The notes: generated from the sequence alone by a model not told the origin. DNA of 57,851 bases from Streptomyces purpureus (GCF_014648195.1 NZ_BMQQ01000008.1:11825-69675), one strand, 5' to 3'; positions 35,482-43,343 are shown, numbered from the stretch's first letter. Numbers and translations: made by a program.

Positions 35482-37035
35482 TCAGCCCTTTCCGGGCGGG
35501 AGGCAGTTGTCCTTCGGGGGGTGGCCCTCCGGCCAGGCCATCTGCACGAAGCGCTGGCTGCCGTCGAGGGCGAGCTCCACGATCGGCACCGCTTTGTTGT
35601 ACGGGTTGCCGTAGTTGTCGAGGCAGATCCAGCCGCTCGCGCCCTCCACCCGCAGGGAGCCCTTCACCTGGGGCCACTGCGCGCCGACGTCGCGCAGTTC
35701 CGGCAGGGTGCTGCCGGTCGGGGTGGCCTGGCGGATGGCGTGGACGGCGGTCGCCATGGCGTCGTACGCGACGATCGACTGCCCGTCGGCGAGCGCGATG
35801 GGGCCGATCGGGCCGCTGGGGGCGCGGGCGGCGCGGGCGAGCGTGGTGACGAACGTGTCGTACGCGGCGGTGGAGCCGCCTGTGGTGGGGACGGGTCGGC
35901 CGGGGACGGGCTTCCAGGCGTCGGGGTGGGCCAGCGAGGCGTAGCGGACGGTCACCTTGGCGCGCAGGGCCGCGCGGTCGAGTTTCTTGTCGCCGCCGAG
36001 GTAGGAGCCCTCGTCGCCGGTGAGGACGGTGAAGGCGCGGCTCTTGCAGCCGCGGGCGCCGAGCGCGTTGATGAACTGGCGCAGCTGGGTGTGGCGGCCG
36101 GCGAAGAAGACCGTCTCGGCGGTGGTGTCGCAGATGAGGTGGGTGATCTGCCGGAAGGTGTTGGCGGTGGTGCCTTCCTCGGTCATGTCGGCGGGTGAGG
36201 TGAACAGCTGCGGCTCGTAGGGTGCTTTGCCCTTGAGGGAGGCGGCGAAGGCGGATTTGAGGGTGTCGGTGTAGTGGTCGCCGGTGCGGGTGTCCTGGAC
36301 GAGGATCGCCTTGGCGGCGTCCACCTTGCCGAAGGCGGCCAGGGCGCGGGCCTCGTCGCCGTTGGTGGGGGAGACCCGGGCGAGGCCGGGGTAGCGGTTG
36401 CGGCCGGGCCCGTTGGCGATGTCGTCGGCGGTGATGGTGGTGCCGACGACGGCGACACCGGATTTGGTGAGTTCGGTGACCGCGTCGCGTATCTCGGTGG
36501 AGCTGGTGGCGACGCCGGAGACGGCGCGCAGCTGGTCCGGGGCGCCGGTCATCGTCTTGAGCTGGTCGACGGTGGTGCGCCAGTGGGCGTTGCCTTTGCC
36601 GGTGTTGGCGAGGACGAGGCGGATGCGGGGCTTCTGGTCGTTGGACTCGTGGTTGGCGCGGTACTGCTGGGCGTAGGCGCCCTGGAGTTCGTGCAGGACC
36701 TTGCCGCTCATGCCGGTGTCGGTGGAGGTGATCGGCAGCAGGATGGCGACGGTGACGTGGTCGCCGCTGCCGAGGGTGGCGTTCTCGCGGGCGATGGCGG
36801 TGGCGACCTCGCGCAGGGCGGGGACGCCGAAGTCGTGTCCGGTGCCGTTGACGCCGACGCATTCGGTGCTGCCCTGGGGGCGGGCGACGCCGGGGGCGCA
36901 GGAACGGTCCTCCGGGTCGTTGACGGTGTCGACGACGTAGAGCGTGGCGCCGACGGTGACGGCGAGGGTGATCACGGAGGTGACGACCTTCTGCCGGGCG
37001 GTGTAGAAGACGCGGTAGCGCAGCCGGTTGGGCAT
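35482..37035 (-). CDS. Membrane-anchored type 1 periplasmic-binding-protein receptor
   Basis: A 517-aa protein. A short basic cytoplasmic start (PNRLRYRVFYTARQK) is followed by one membrane segment (VVTSVITLAVTVGATLYVV, residues 17-35) with no cleavage site or lipobox. The outside part begins with a Cys-containing segment (RSCAPGV, STECVGVNG) and a PBP1/LivJ-like Venus-flytrap domain (VAILLPITSTDTG, GVATSSTEIRDAVTELTKSG, RVSPTNGDEARALAAFGK). There is no branched-chain amino-acid ABC permease nearby. Six bases separate it from the upstream NTPase gene, so the two form one operon. I infer a ligand receptor rather than a transporter subunit. Confidence 0.85.
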   Translation of the reverse strand: MPNRLRYRVFYTARQKVVTSVITLAVTVGATLYVVDTVNDPEDRSCAPGVARPQGSTECVGVNGTGHDFGVPALREVATAIARENATLGSGDHVTVAILLPITSTDTGMSGKVLHELQGAYAQQYRANHESNDQKPRIRLVLANTGKGNAHWRTTVDQLKTMTGAPDQLRAVSGVATSSTEIRDAVTELTKSGVAVVGTTITADDIANGPGRNRYPGLARVSPTNGDEARALAAFGKVDAAKAILVQDTRTGDHYTDTLKSAFAASLKGKAPYEPQLFTSPADMTEEGTTANTFRQITHLICDTTAETVFFAGRHTQLRQFINALGARGCKSRAFTVLTGDEGSYLGGDKKLDRAALRAKVTVRYASLAHPDAWKPVPGRPVPTTGGSTAAYDTFVTTLARAARAPSGPIGPIALADGQSIVAYDAMATAVHAIRQATPTGSTLPELRDVGAQWPQVKGSLRVEGASGWICLDNYGNPYNKAVPIVELALDGSQRFVQMAWPEGHPPKDNCLPPGKG

Positions 37036-37041
37036 GGGTGC

Positions 37042-39108
37042 TCAGGCTCCGTCCTCGCTTCCGGGCGGCACCGTCAGGTCCCGCCAGGCGCGGATGTCCT
37101 TCGGCCAGTGGGTGGCCGCGTCCCACAGCGGACTGCTGCCGGTGCGGTGGCGCCCGGAGAGCTGGCGCAGTTCGTGCGCCATCCGCTCCACGACGTCGTC
37201 GTCCGGCAGGGCGAGCGGATCGGTCAGCAGCCATACGGCGTGCAGGAGCCGCCGCAGGCAGAGGTGGAGTTCGGCGGCGTCCTCCTCGACGCCGGGGGGC
37301 AGTTCGGGGACGTCCTGGCCGAGGGCGACGGCGCGGCGGGGGTCGGCTGCGGCGCGGTGCTGTTCGCGCGGGTGGGGCGCGGAAGCGATGAACGTGAGCC
37401 GGCCCAGCCAGCCGGTGATGTCCGGCTGGGGGAAGTCGAGCCGTAGCCGGGTCACGGCGTCCTCGGTGCGGCCGAGCGCGAGGTCCTGGTGGAGGCGGTA
37501 CGGGCCTGGGTCGGGGCCGTAGAGGCCGTGGAGGGTTTCGTGGACGGCGCGCCAGGCGGTGTAGGCGGGGTGGTCGGCGTCGTGGAAGCGCAGCCGGTGC
37601 AGCAGCAGGGCGCGCAGCAGCGGGTCGCCGACGAAGTGCCTCGGTCCGCTGGGCCAGTCGTCGGCGTGGAGCAGGTCCCGTACGCGCAGGACGAGGTCGC
37701 CGTCGGGGGATTCGCCGCGGAGCCGGGTGCGGGCGAGGGTGCGGGCGGAGTCCTCGTCGTGGGCGGCGGCGAGGACGGCGAGCGGGTCGGGGCGCAGGCC
37801 GGGGAGGAGTTCGCCGAGGAGGGTGGCGGCGACGGGCCTGGGCGGGGTGTCCTCGCGCAGTTCGACGGTGAGGTCGAGGAGGGCGCCGGGGGTGAGGGTG
37901 GGGCGAAGCCGGGCGGGGGCCTGGCCGGCGGCGCGGCTGAGGAGGGTGACGCCGAGCGGGCGGCCGCCGGTGAGGCGGTGGGCGGCGCGGGCGAGTTCGG
38001 CGGGGGTGCGGCCGGCGGGGTCGTGGCGGTCGAAGGCGCGCTGGGTGTGGGCCGGGCTGAGCGGGGTGAGTTCCACGGCGAGGATGCCGGAGGTGATGTC
38101 GGCGCCGCGGGGGCAGGGGGCGCGGTGGGCGGTCTCGGGCAGCCGCAGCCGGGTGGCGTGGCGCAGTCCGGCGTGGTCGCGGACGCGGGAGGAGGCCATG
38201 ACGACGATCTGGTCGCGCCGTCCGGTGGCGCGTTCGCGCAGGAGCGGTTCGACGAGGCGGCGGCCGAGGGGGAGGTGGGCGTTGTCGAGAAGGACGAGGG
38301 GGCGGCCGCGGCGGGTGCCGCGGCGGGTGAGTCCGGTGTAGGCGCGGCCGAGGTCCTCGACGAGGGCGCCGACGAGGAAGTCCTCGGCCTCGGTGCGGCG
38401 CCGGCCGCCCTGCTCGAAGTCGATGGCGAGTTGCTGGAGGCCGGCCTTTCCGCGGCCGCCGGCGTTGCGGTAGGAGCCGTACCAGGCGTCGGACTTCTGC
38501 TGGAAGCGGCCGAAGACCTCTTCGAGGACGGTTTCGACGGTGGCTTCGGCGAGGAGTCCGGCGAGCGGGGCGGTGGATTCGGCGGCGCTGGCGGCGAGTT
38601 TGGCGAGGACCTTGGTGACCCAGGTGGCGGCGGCGCCTTTGGTGGCGTCGACGGTGGCCAGGACCGGGCCGAGGCGCTGGAGGTCGCGGCGGGCGCGTTC
38701 GTCGTCCTCCTGGGACCAGCCGATGGAGGCGACGGCGACGAGGCCGAGGGAGAGCCGGGGGAACTGGACGGTCTTGGCGCTGTGGATGCGTGGGGCGAGC
38801 TGGACTGCGAGTTCGGCGAGGGCGCCGGTGAGCGGGTTCCAGCCGGGGCCGTGGTCGGCGGGCGGTTCGATGTGGGCGCAGTCGAGAAGGGCGAGCGGGG
38901 TGCCGCCGCGGTAGGCGTTGCGGATCTGTTTGAGCAGGGCGGTCTTGCCCATGCCGCGGCCGCCGGTGAAGACGGTGACGGGCGGGTCGTCGGGGTGTTC
39001 GTAGGGGACGGGGGTGAAGCTGTACGGGGTGAGTCCGGTCAGGCGCGCGGTGAGACCGGCGGGTTCGAGGACCGCCTCACGGCCGTACAGTTCTCTGTCC
39101 ACCGCCAC
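37042..39108 (-). CDS. Large P-loop NTPase (STAND/AAA-like) paired with the binding-protein receptor
   Basis: A 688-aa cytoplasmic protein. Walker A is TGGRGMGKTALLKQ at residues 48-61; a Walker B-like strand LVLLDNAH is at 271-278; VVMASSRVRD near 305 looks like a sensor strand. The remainder is helical and Leu/Arg-rich, without recognisable TPR or WD repeats. The start is GTG at 39108 or GTG at 39102 (the latter better spaced from GGGGG). The build suggests a signal-transducing NTPase rather than an ABC transporter ATPase: no LSGGQ signature is present. Confidence 0.8.
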   Translation of the reverse strand: MAVDRELYGREAVLEPAGLTARLTGLTPYSFTPVPYEHPDDPPVTVFTGGRGMGKTALLKQIRNAYRGGTPLALLDCAHIEPPADHGPGWNPLTGALAELAVQLAPRIHSAKTVQFPRLSLGLVAVASIGWSQEDDERARRDLQRLGPVLATVDATKGAAATWVTKVLAKLAASAAESTAPLAGLLAEATVETVLEEVFGRFQQKSDAWYGSYRNAGGRGKAGLQQLAIDFEQGGRRRTEAEDFLVGALVEDLGRAYTGLTRRGTRRGRPLVLLDNAHLPLGRRLVEPLLRERATGRRDQIVVMASSRVRDHAGLRHATRLRLPETAHRAPCPRGADITSGILAVELTPLSPAHTQRAFDRHDPAGRTPAELARAAHRLTGGRPLGVTLLSRAAGQAPARLRPTLTPGALLDLTVELREDTPPRPVAATLLGELLPGLRPDPLAVLAAAHDEDSARTLARTRLRGESPDGDLVLRVRDLLHADDWPSGPRHFVGDPLLRALLLHRLRFHDADHPAYTAWRAVHETLHGLYGPDPGPYRLHQDLALGRTEDAVTRLRLDFPQPDITGWLGRLTFIASAPHPREQHRAAADPRRAVALGQDVPELPPGVEEDAAELHLCLRRLLHAVWLLTDPLALPDDDVVERMAHELRQLSGRHRTGSSPLWDAATHWPKDIRAWRDLTVPPGSEDGA

Positions 39109-39113
39109 CCCCC

Positions 39114-39129
39114 AGTGTCACGGGACACT
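39114..39129. promoter_or_regulatory. Inverted repeat upstream of the NTPase-receptor operon
   Basis: AGTGT (39114-39118) and ACACT (39125-39129), with a further TGTCAC direct repeat (39117 and 39133). A possible operator in the 102-bp gap to the dioxygenase gene. Confidence 0.35.
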
Positions 39130-39210
39130 TCCTGTCACAGCGTCAAGTTCAGAATATCGACAGGGAGTTGGGATCTGGGCAAGGATTCGGTGGATCTCGG
39201 GGAGGTTTCG

Positions 39211-40128
39211 TCAGCCGGCGGTGATCGCGTCGAGCCGGCCCCGCAGGTACGTGTGGGATTCGACGCCGCCGATGGTGGTGCCGGGGGTGCACTCGTAGAA
39301 GTAGACGAGCGACATCAGTTCCTCGGCGGGGGCGTCGACGGGCGGCGGCAGGACGCGGTGGCGGCCCGAGCGCCAGCGCCCGCCGGTCCAGTGGGCCATC
39401 AGGTCGCCGATGTTGATGGTGAACGCGGCCGGGTCGTAGGGAGCGTCCTGCCAGCCGTGTTTGTCGGTGTACACCTGGAGCCCGCCCTTTCCGGCCTGCC
39501 GGTCCAGGACGGTGACGGTGCCGAAGTCGGTGTGCGGCCCGATCCGGAACTGCCCCGGCCGGGCGGGTCCGACGGTGTCCGCGCCGGGGTACCAGTTGAT
39601 GTTGAAGCCCCAGGTGGGGTGGGCGGTGTGCCGGGTGAAGAAGTCCTCGCCCTCGCCGAGTGCGCTGCCCAGGCGGGCCAGGAGGTGGTCGGAGAGCGCC
39701 CGCATCTGCGCCAGGTAGGTGGTGACCAGCGGTTCGAGGGCGGGTGTCTCGGCGGGCCAGGTGTTGGGCCGGAACCACTCGGCGTCCACGGCCGGGTCGC
39801 CGGTCGGCTCGTCCGCCGCGAACGACAGCGACTCCTTGAGGTCGGGCGGGGTCTCGGTGCCCTCCGCGTAGCCGTTGGCCTCGGCGCCGGGGCCCAGCCA
39901 GCCGCGCCCGCCGACCTTCACGGCGTACGGCTCCTTCGCGGCGGCGGGCAGGCGGAAGAACCGGCGCGCCTCGGCCCGGATCTCCGCCCGCAGGCCGGGG
40001 TCGACGCCATGGCCGGTGACCAGCAGAAATCCGGCGGTGCGCAGGGCGCGGTCGACGACGGCGCGCTGGGCGGCCGGATCGTCACGCAGGTCGATGGTGG
40101 GGACGGGGGTCCCGGGGGTGTCGGTCAT
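39211..40128 (-). CDS. 2-oxoglutarate/Fe(II)-dependent dioxygenase (isopenicillin N synthase-like)
   Basis: A 305-aa oxygenase: VDRALRTAGFLLVTGHGVD at the start, the iron ligands HxD in RIGPHTDFGTVTVL and the distal His in SGRHRVLPPP, and FNINWYPG for the fold core. The ATG at 40128 overlaps the deaminase stop (ATGA), so the two are coupled. Known relatives hydroxylate small molecules such as nucleobases or gibberellin-like compounds; with a deaminase partner a nucleobase or nucleoside substrate is plausible but not shown. Confidence 0.9.
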   Translation of the reverse strand: MTDTPGTPVPTIDLRDDPAAQRAVVDRALRTAGFLLVTGHGVDPGLRAEIRAEARRFFRLPAAAKEPYAVKVGGRGWLGPGAEANGYAEGTETPPDLKESLSFAADEPTGDPAVDAEWFRPNTWPAETPALEPLVTTYLAQMRALSDHLLARLGSALGEGEDFFTRHTAHPTWGFNINWYPGADTVGPARPGQFRIGPHTDFGTVTVLDRQAGKGGLQVYTDKHGWQDAPYDPAAFTINIGDLMAHWTGGRWRSGRHRVLPPPVDAPAEELMSLVYFYECTPGTTIGGVESHTYLRGRLDAITAG

Positions 40129-40574
40129 GCGCCGATGTCCTCGTTCCAGAGCGCGGGGCGGGCGGCGATGAAGTCGCGCATGAGGGCGACGCACTCGGCG
40201 TCGTCGAGCACCACGATCTCCACGCCGTGGGCGGCGAGCCAGTCGTGCCCGCCGTGGAACGTCTCGGCCTCGCCGACCACGACCCGGCCGATGGCGAACT
40301 GCCGGACCAGGCCGCTGCAGTACCAGCACGGGGACAGGGTGGTGACCATCGTCGTACCGCGGTACGAACGCTGCCGGCCGGCCGCCCGGAAGGCGTCGGT
40401 CTCCGCGTGCGCCGACGGATCGCCGTCCTGCACCCGCCGGTTGTGCCCGCGCCCGAGGACGGTGCCGTCGGGCCCGTACAGCGCGGCCCCGATGGGAATC
40501 CCGCCCTCGGCGAGCCCGGCCCGCGCCTCGGCGACGGCGGTGGCGAGCCACCGGTGGGCTTGGTCGTGGTCCAT
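40125..40574 (-). CDS. Nucleoside/cytosine deaminase family protein
   Basis: A 149-aa zinc hydrolase: HAETDAFRAAGR (His and catalytic Glu) and TTLSPCWYCSGLVRQF (PCxxC zinc cysteines). The compact size and the order H-A-E then PCxxC match cytosine/guanine/adenosine deaminases. The ATG at 40574 has GGAAGAGTC upstream. Coupled with the dioxygenase. Confidence 0.9.
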   Translation of the reverse strand: MDHDQAHRWLATAVAEARAGLAEGGIPIGAALYGPDGTVLGRGHNRRVQDGDPSAHAETDAFRAAGRQRSYRGTTMVTTLSPCWYCSGLVRQFAIGRVVVGEAETFHGGHDWLAAHGVEIVVLDDAECVALMRDFIAARPALWNEDIGA

Positions 40575-40606
40575 GGAGGTGACTCTTCCCCGGCGGGGCG
40601 AGGACG

Positions 40607-40891
40607 TCACACCCGCTGCTGGTCCTCGTCCGTCGGCAGCGGATCGACGACGAATGTGCCCTTGCCGTGAACGGTCAGGATCAGGCCTCGCTCGCGCAGG
40701 ACGCGGGCTGCGCGACGGACCGTTAGGTAGGCGACTCCGTATTCCTCGGCGAGGTCCCGCTCGGCGGGCAGACGGGCGCCTGGGGCCAGCTGTCCGGCCG
40801 CGATACGGGCGGCGATGTGGTCGGCCAATGCGACGTACACCAGCTGGGGGCCCTGCGGGTCGAACTCGGGGATCTGGCTGCGGTCGGTCAC
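40607..40891 (-). CDS. Short GntR-type repressor (winged helix only)
   Basis: A 94-aa protein made almost entirely of a GntR winged helix (ALADHIAARIAAGQLAPGAR, LPAERDLAEEYGVAYLTVRR, RERGLILTVHGKGTFVV). There is no effector domain; such short GntR proteins are frequent in Streptomyces mobile and accessory regions. GTG start at 40891. An inverted repeat in the divergent promoter probably serves as its operator. Confidence 0.88.
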   Translation of the reverse strand: MTDRSQIPEFDPQGPQLVYVALADHIAARIAAGQLAPGARLPAERDLAEEYGVAYLTVRRAARVLRERGLILTVHGKGTFVVDPLPTDEDQQRV

Positions 40892-40945
40892 ACGACCAAC
40901 GTAAGCACCGAAGACCTGTGCGAACCAATGGTGAGCTATGCAGAG

Positions 40946-40962
40946 CTATACATGCCTTATAG
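40946..40962. promoter_or_regulatory. Putative GntR operator
   Basis: CTATA (40946-40950) and TATAG (40958-40962) with a 7-bp spacer, inside GAGCTATA...TATAGGCTC, in the AT-rich gap between the divergent GntR gene and the small gene at 41044. Confidence 0.5.
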
Positions 40963-40982
40963 GCTCCCCGTGACAGACAAGA

Positions 40983-41011
40983 CCCCGGCGAGGTGGCTAG
41001 ACCTCCCGGGG
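40983..41011 (+). terminator. Attenuator-like hairpin in the leader of the small gene at 41044
   Basis: CCCCGG-C-GAGGT (40983-40994) pairs with ACCTC-CCGGGG (41001-41011), one bulged C, loop GGCTAG. It lies between the promoter region and the gene's ribosome site, so it could attenuate transcription. Confidence 0.55.
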
Positions 41012-41043
41012 CATGGCCACCAACTACTCAGGGAGTTGATGAC

Positions 41044-41373
41044 GTGCGGAACCCTATCGCGCGCCGACTGGGCCGGGCCTGGATTCCGGTCCTCCTCTGG
41101 CTGCTCGTGCTGACCCTGCCGCCCACCGGCAGGCACCGCCCCCGCGCCGCGTCGCCGTCTCCCGCGCCACGGCACCGCGCCCCTGCCCGCCGGTCTCCGT
41201 ACGCCAGGGAGCAGGCGATGCTCCTCGACGGCGCCCTCTCGCCCCTGGAGCGCCCGTACCTGGCGGCGGCCGCGTCGCGGACGGCGCAGCGCAGGCGGCG
41301 GCGCGCGCTGTGGCCGGCGACGGTCGGGGTGGACGTCGACCACCGGAACATCCACGCGGGGGGTGCGCGGTGA
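41044..41373 (+). CDS. Small membrane-anchored Arg-rich protein, unknown
   Basis: A 109-aa product with one hydrophobic segment (AWIPVLLWLLVLTLP, residues 12-26) followed by a basic Pro/Arg/Ser-rich tail with REQAMLLDGALSPLERPYLA. The GTG at 41044 has GGGAG about ten bases upstream. It overlaps the next gene (GTGA). No family recognised. Confidence 0.6.
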   Translation: MRNPIARRLGRAWIPVLLWLLVLTLPPTGRHRPRAASPSPAPRHRAPARRSPYAREQAMLLDGALSPLERPYLAAAASRTAQRRRRRALWPATVGVDVDHRNIHAGGAR

Positions 41374-41732
41374 GCCGCTGCGGGGCGAGGCGGTCCGTGT
41401 TCGCGACCGCGGAAGTCGTGCGGCCGGTGTGGGCCGGCTCGGTCTGCGTGCTCGCCGTGGGCCATGACGGTCCGCACCGCGACCGTGCGGGCGACGCCTG
41501 GTGGGTGACACCGGAGATCGCCGACGCGGTGAGCGCATCCCTGCTGGCCCGCGCCCTTACGCCCACGCCCGAGCCGGAGTTCCGCTCTCCGCGCTGCATC
41601 GTCGGCCGCCACGACCGCTGCCGGGACGGGGTACCCCGCGAGACCGACGTACCGGAGGTGCGCCTCCTCGTCTGCACGTGCCCCTGCCACGGTCTGAACG
41701 CCGCGGACGCGGTGCCCAGGCAGGCTCAGTAG
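41370..41732 (+). CDS. Small Cys/His-rich protein, unknown
   Basis: A 120-aa soluble protein: GSVCVLAVGHDGPHRDRAGD, AWWVTPEIADAVS, CIVGRHDRCRDG and LLVCTCPCHGLNA. The Cys/His pairs suggest a metal site. GTG start overlaps the previous stop, so the two are coupled. Its 3' end overlaps the minus-strand gene at 41726 by seven bases. Confidence 0.65.
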   Translation: MSRCGARRSVFATAEVVRPVWAGSVCVLAVGHDGPHRDRAGDAWWVTPEIADAVSASLLARALTPTPEPEFRSPRCIVGRHDRCRDGVPRETDVPEVRLLVCTCPCHGLNAADAVPRQAQ

Positions 41733-42142
41733 CGTCGCCCCGCCTCGGCTTGCGCCTTGAGCAGGGCGAGGTCGAGGCCAACGACGCGCATGTGGCCAGT
41801 CCGTAGGAGCTCGTGGTTGAAGTACAGAGCGCCGAAGCGGTGCTCCTTGTGCTTCTGGAACTCCCATCTCGCGTCCCGGAGATCCGCCAGCCGGCCACCG
41901 CCGGAGACGCGGGCCCGGGACGCCTGGCTCGTGATCCACTGCGCGTGCTGCTCGGCCTGGTCGCGTTCGCGGCAGTACTGGGTGGCCAGGGTCCACAGGA
42001 TGCCCGGGGAGGAATCGTGGTCAAGGACGCCGACGATGCCGACCTCCCCGCAAGCGATGTCGCCTTCGGAGCGAGTGGAGTAGGCGAATAGCTCGCCAAA
42101 CATGTGGAAGACGGTGACGCGGTCGCTGTCGACAACGGGCAT
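41726..42142 (-). CDS. Conserved hypothetical protein of the accessory block
   Basis: A 138-aa soluble protein (VDSDRVTVFHMFGELFAYST, GEVGIVGVLDHDSSPGILW, FQKHKEHRFGALYFNHELL, ending LLKAQAEAGRRY). No named domain recognised. The ATG at 42142 has GAAGG about ten bases upstream. Downstream of the Cys-rich GRDP-like gene (77-bp gap). Confidence 0.6.
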   Translation of the reverse strand: MPVVDSDRVTVFHMFGELFAYSTRSEGDIACGEVGIVGVLDHDSSPGILWTLATQYCRERDQAEQHAQWITSQASRARVSGGGRLADLRDARWEFQKHKEHRFGALYFNHELLRTGHMRVVGLDLALLKAQAEAGRRY

Positions 42143-42219
42143 GTGCTCGCGGCCTTCGACGGGGCGCCGTCCGTCCCGCGCGCAGGCGGCGCGGGACGGA
42201 CGGACCAGGCGGGTGGGGG

Positions 42220-42648
42220 TCAGCAGCACGGCCCGTCGCCGCAGCAGGCCGGCTCGTTGCAGTCGGCTGCCGTGCCCCAGAGGGCGTCGTCGGCGAAGTA
42301 GCCGGCGGCCCGGAGCCTGTCGACGACCTGCCGCATCACGAGGCCGTCCCGGTAACGGGAGTTGGGGGCGTGGTGGATGTAGCGGCCGTACCGTGTCCGG
42401 CACCAGTCGGTGTACTCCTGGCTGTGGAGCATGAAGGTGTGCCAGGCGGGGTCGACCGTCTTGGACGGCGACAGCGGTTCCCCAGTCGTGCCCATCAAGT
42501 CGAGGAGCGCCAGGCCCTGGTCCATGACCCGTTCGGCCATGGGCAGGTCCATGCGGTACTCGTCCGCGCAGAATGCGGCAAGTCGTTGAAACAGCGGCGG
42601 CGGAACGAGGTCCCGACCGTGACGGACTTCAAGCGCGGTCGCGGTCAT
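42220..42648 (-). CDS. Glycine-rich-domain-like (GRDP-type) protein with Cys-rich C-terminus
   Basis: A 142-aa protein. The core VDPAWHTFMLHSQEYTDWC (near residues 66-84) is the WHxxxL/YxxxC signature of the glycine-rich domain-containing protein-like family. The C-terminus ADCNEPACCGDGPCC packs six Cys into fifteen residues, which suggests metal binding or disulfides. Starts at the ATG 42648. Function unknown. Confidence 0.72.
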   Translation of the reverse strand: MTATALEVRHGRDLVPPPLFQRLAAFCADEYRMDLPMAERVMDQGLALLDLMGTTGEPLSPSKTVDPAWHTFMLHSQEYTDWCRTRYGRYIHHAPNSRYRDGLVMRQVVDRLRAAGYFADDALWGTAADCNEPACCGDGPCC

Positions 42649-42810
42649 GCGATGCTCCTTGTGTGCGTGCCCGGCATGCGGCCTACCCGCACGCCATCGT
42701 GCGCCCGGCTCTCGGAAAGAGCCCGGCTGCCGTCCCGGTCTGTCCGGCCAGGAGGAGGCCGGGGCGGCGCCCTGCGGGTGGGCTCGACGTTCCCGCCCAC
42801 CGGCGGGAGA

Positions 42811-43020
42811 TCAGGGGTGTGTGCGGCGGCGGGCCATGTCCTGGTATTGGGCGGTGGCGACGACCGGGTCGTCCGACCCGACAGCCAGTTCCGCCCGGTG
42901 TGTTGCGCACGCGTAGACGTCCGCTCCGCCCTGCACCGCGATCACGATGACGGGAGCTCCGTTGGCGCTGGTGATCGAGTGGCACAGGGCGCAGGCGCGG
43001 CTGCGGGGGTCGTGCTTCAC
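42811..43020 (-). CDS. Small CxxC protein, unknown
   Basis: A 69-aa product (RACALCHSITSANGAPVIVI, DVYACATHRAELAVG) with CxxCH and CATH pairs that look like a zinc ribbon. GTG start at 43020 overlaps the stop of the upstream 78-aa gene (GTGA). 162 bp of unassigned sequence separate it from the GRDP-like gene. Confidence 0.6.
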   Translation of the reverse strand: MKHDPRSRACALCHSITSANGAPVIVIAVQGGADVYACATHRAELAVGSDDPVVATAQYQDMARRRTHP

Positions 43021-43253
43021 GCGGCCGCCTCCTTGCCCGAACGCGAGCCCGAGGTGTGGCTTCGACACGCGCGTGGGAACCAGTTCGCGGTGTAGTCGAG
43101 TATCCGGAGCGGGCGCGGGCCGAGGTCGACCGCCGTTCCGGTGGCCAGGCTGATGCCGCACCAGACACAGTCCTGGCCGCGCTGCTGCCGCTGCGTCAGG
43201 GTCCCGATGCGTGGCAGCGTCACCGCCGTCGGTTCTTCCGTCTCTGTGGCCAT
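43017..43253 (-). CDS. Small CxxC protein, unknown
   Basis: A 78-aa product (QRGQDCVWCGISLATGTAVD, NWFPRACRSHTSG) with a CVWCG pair and a distal Cys/His; probably a zinc-ribbon relative of the next gene. ATG at 43253. First gene of a minus-strand run, divergent from the DUF6879 fusion gene. Confidence 0.6.
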   Translation of the reverse strand: MATETEEPTAVTLPRIGTLTQRQQRGQDCVWCGISLATGTAVDLGPRPLRILDYTANWFPRACRSHTSGSRSGKEAAA

Positions 43254-43294
43254 GACGAGGACCGTAGGGAGGGCCTGTTGACGCATACCAGGCG

Positions 43295-43343
43295 ATGTTC
43301 TCGAATGTTCTCGCACTCTGACGGGATGTTCTCCTGTGGTCTC
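43295..43343. promoter_or_regulatory. Four helically phased octamer repeats (candidate operator)
   Basis: ATGTTCTC at 43295-43302, 43305-43312 and 43326-43333, and the variant GTGGTCTC at 43336-43343. Start-to-start spacings are 10, 21 and 10 bases, so all four lie on the same helix face. They sit between the divergent 78-aa gene and the DUF6879 fusion gene. Confidence 0.65.

Noticed and set aside
35482..37035. A branched-chain amino-acid ABC transporter operon
   Set aside because: No permease and no LSGGQ-type ATPase; the partner NTPase is of another class.
33320..37234. A very long open frame on the minus strand across ccsB and the receptor gene
   Set aside because: It is antisense or out of frame to well-supported genes, rich in Arg/Pro/His, and exists because stop codons are rare at this GC content.
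37489..40962. A long plus-strand open frame across the NTPase, dioxygenase and deaminase genes
   Set aside because: Glu/Gly/Val-rich shadow of minus-strand genes; no recognisable domain.
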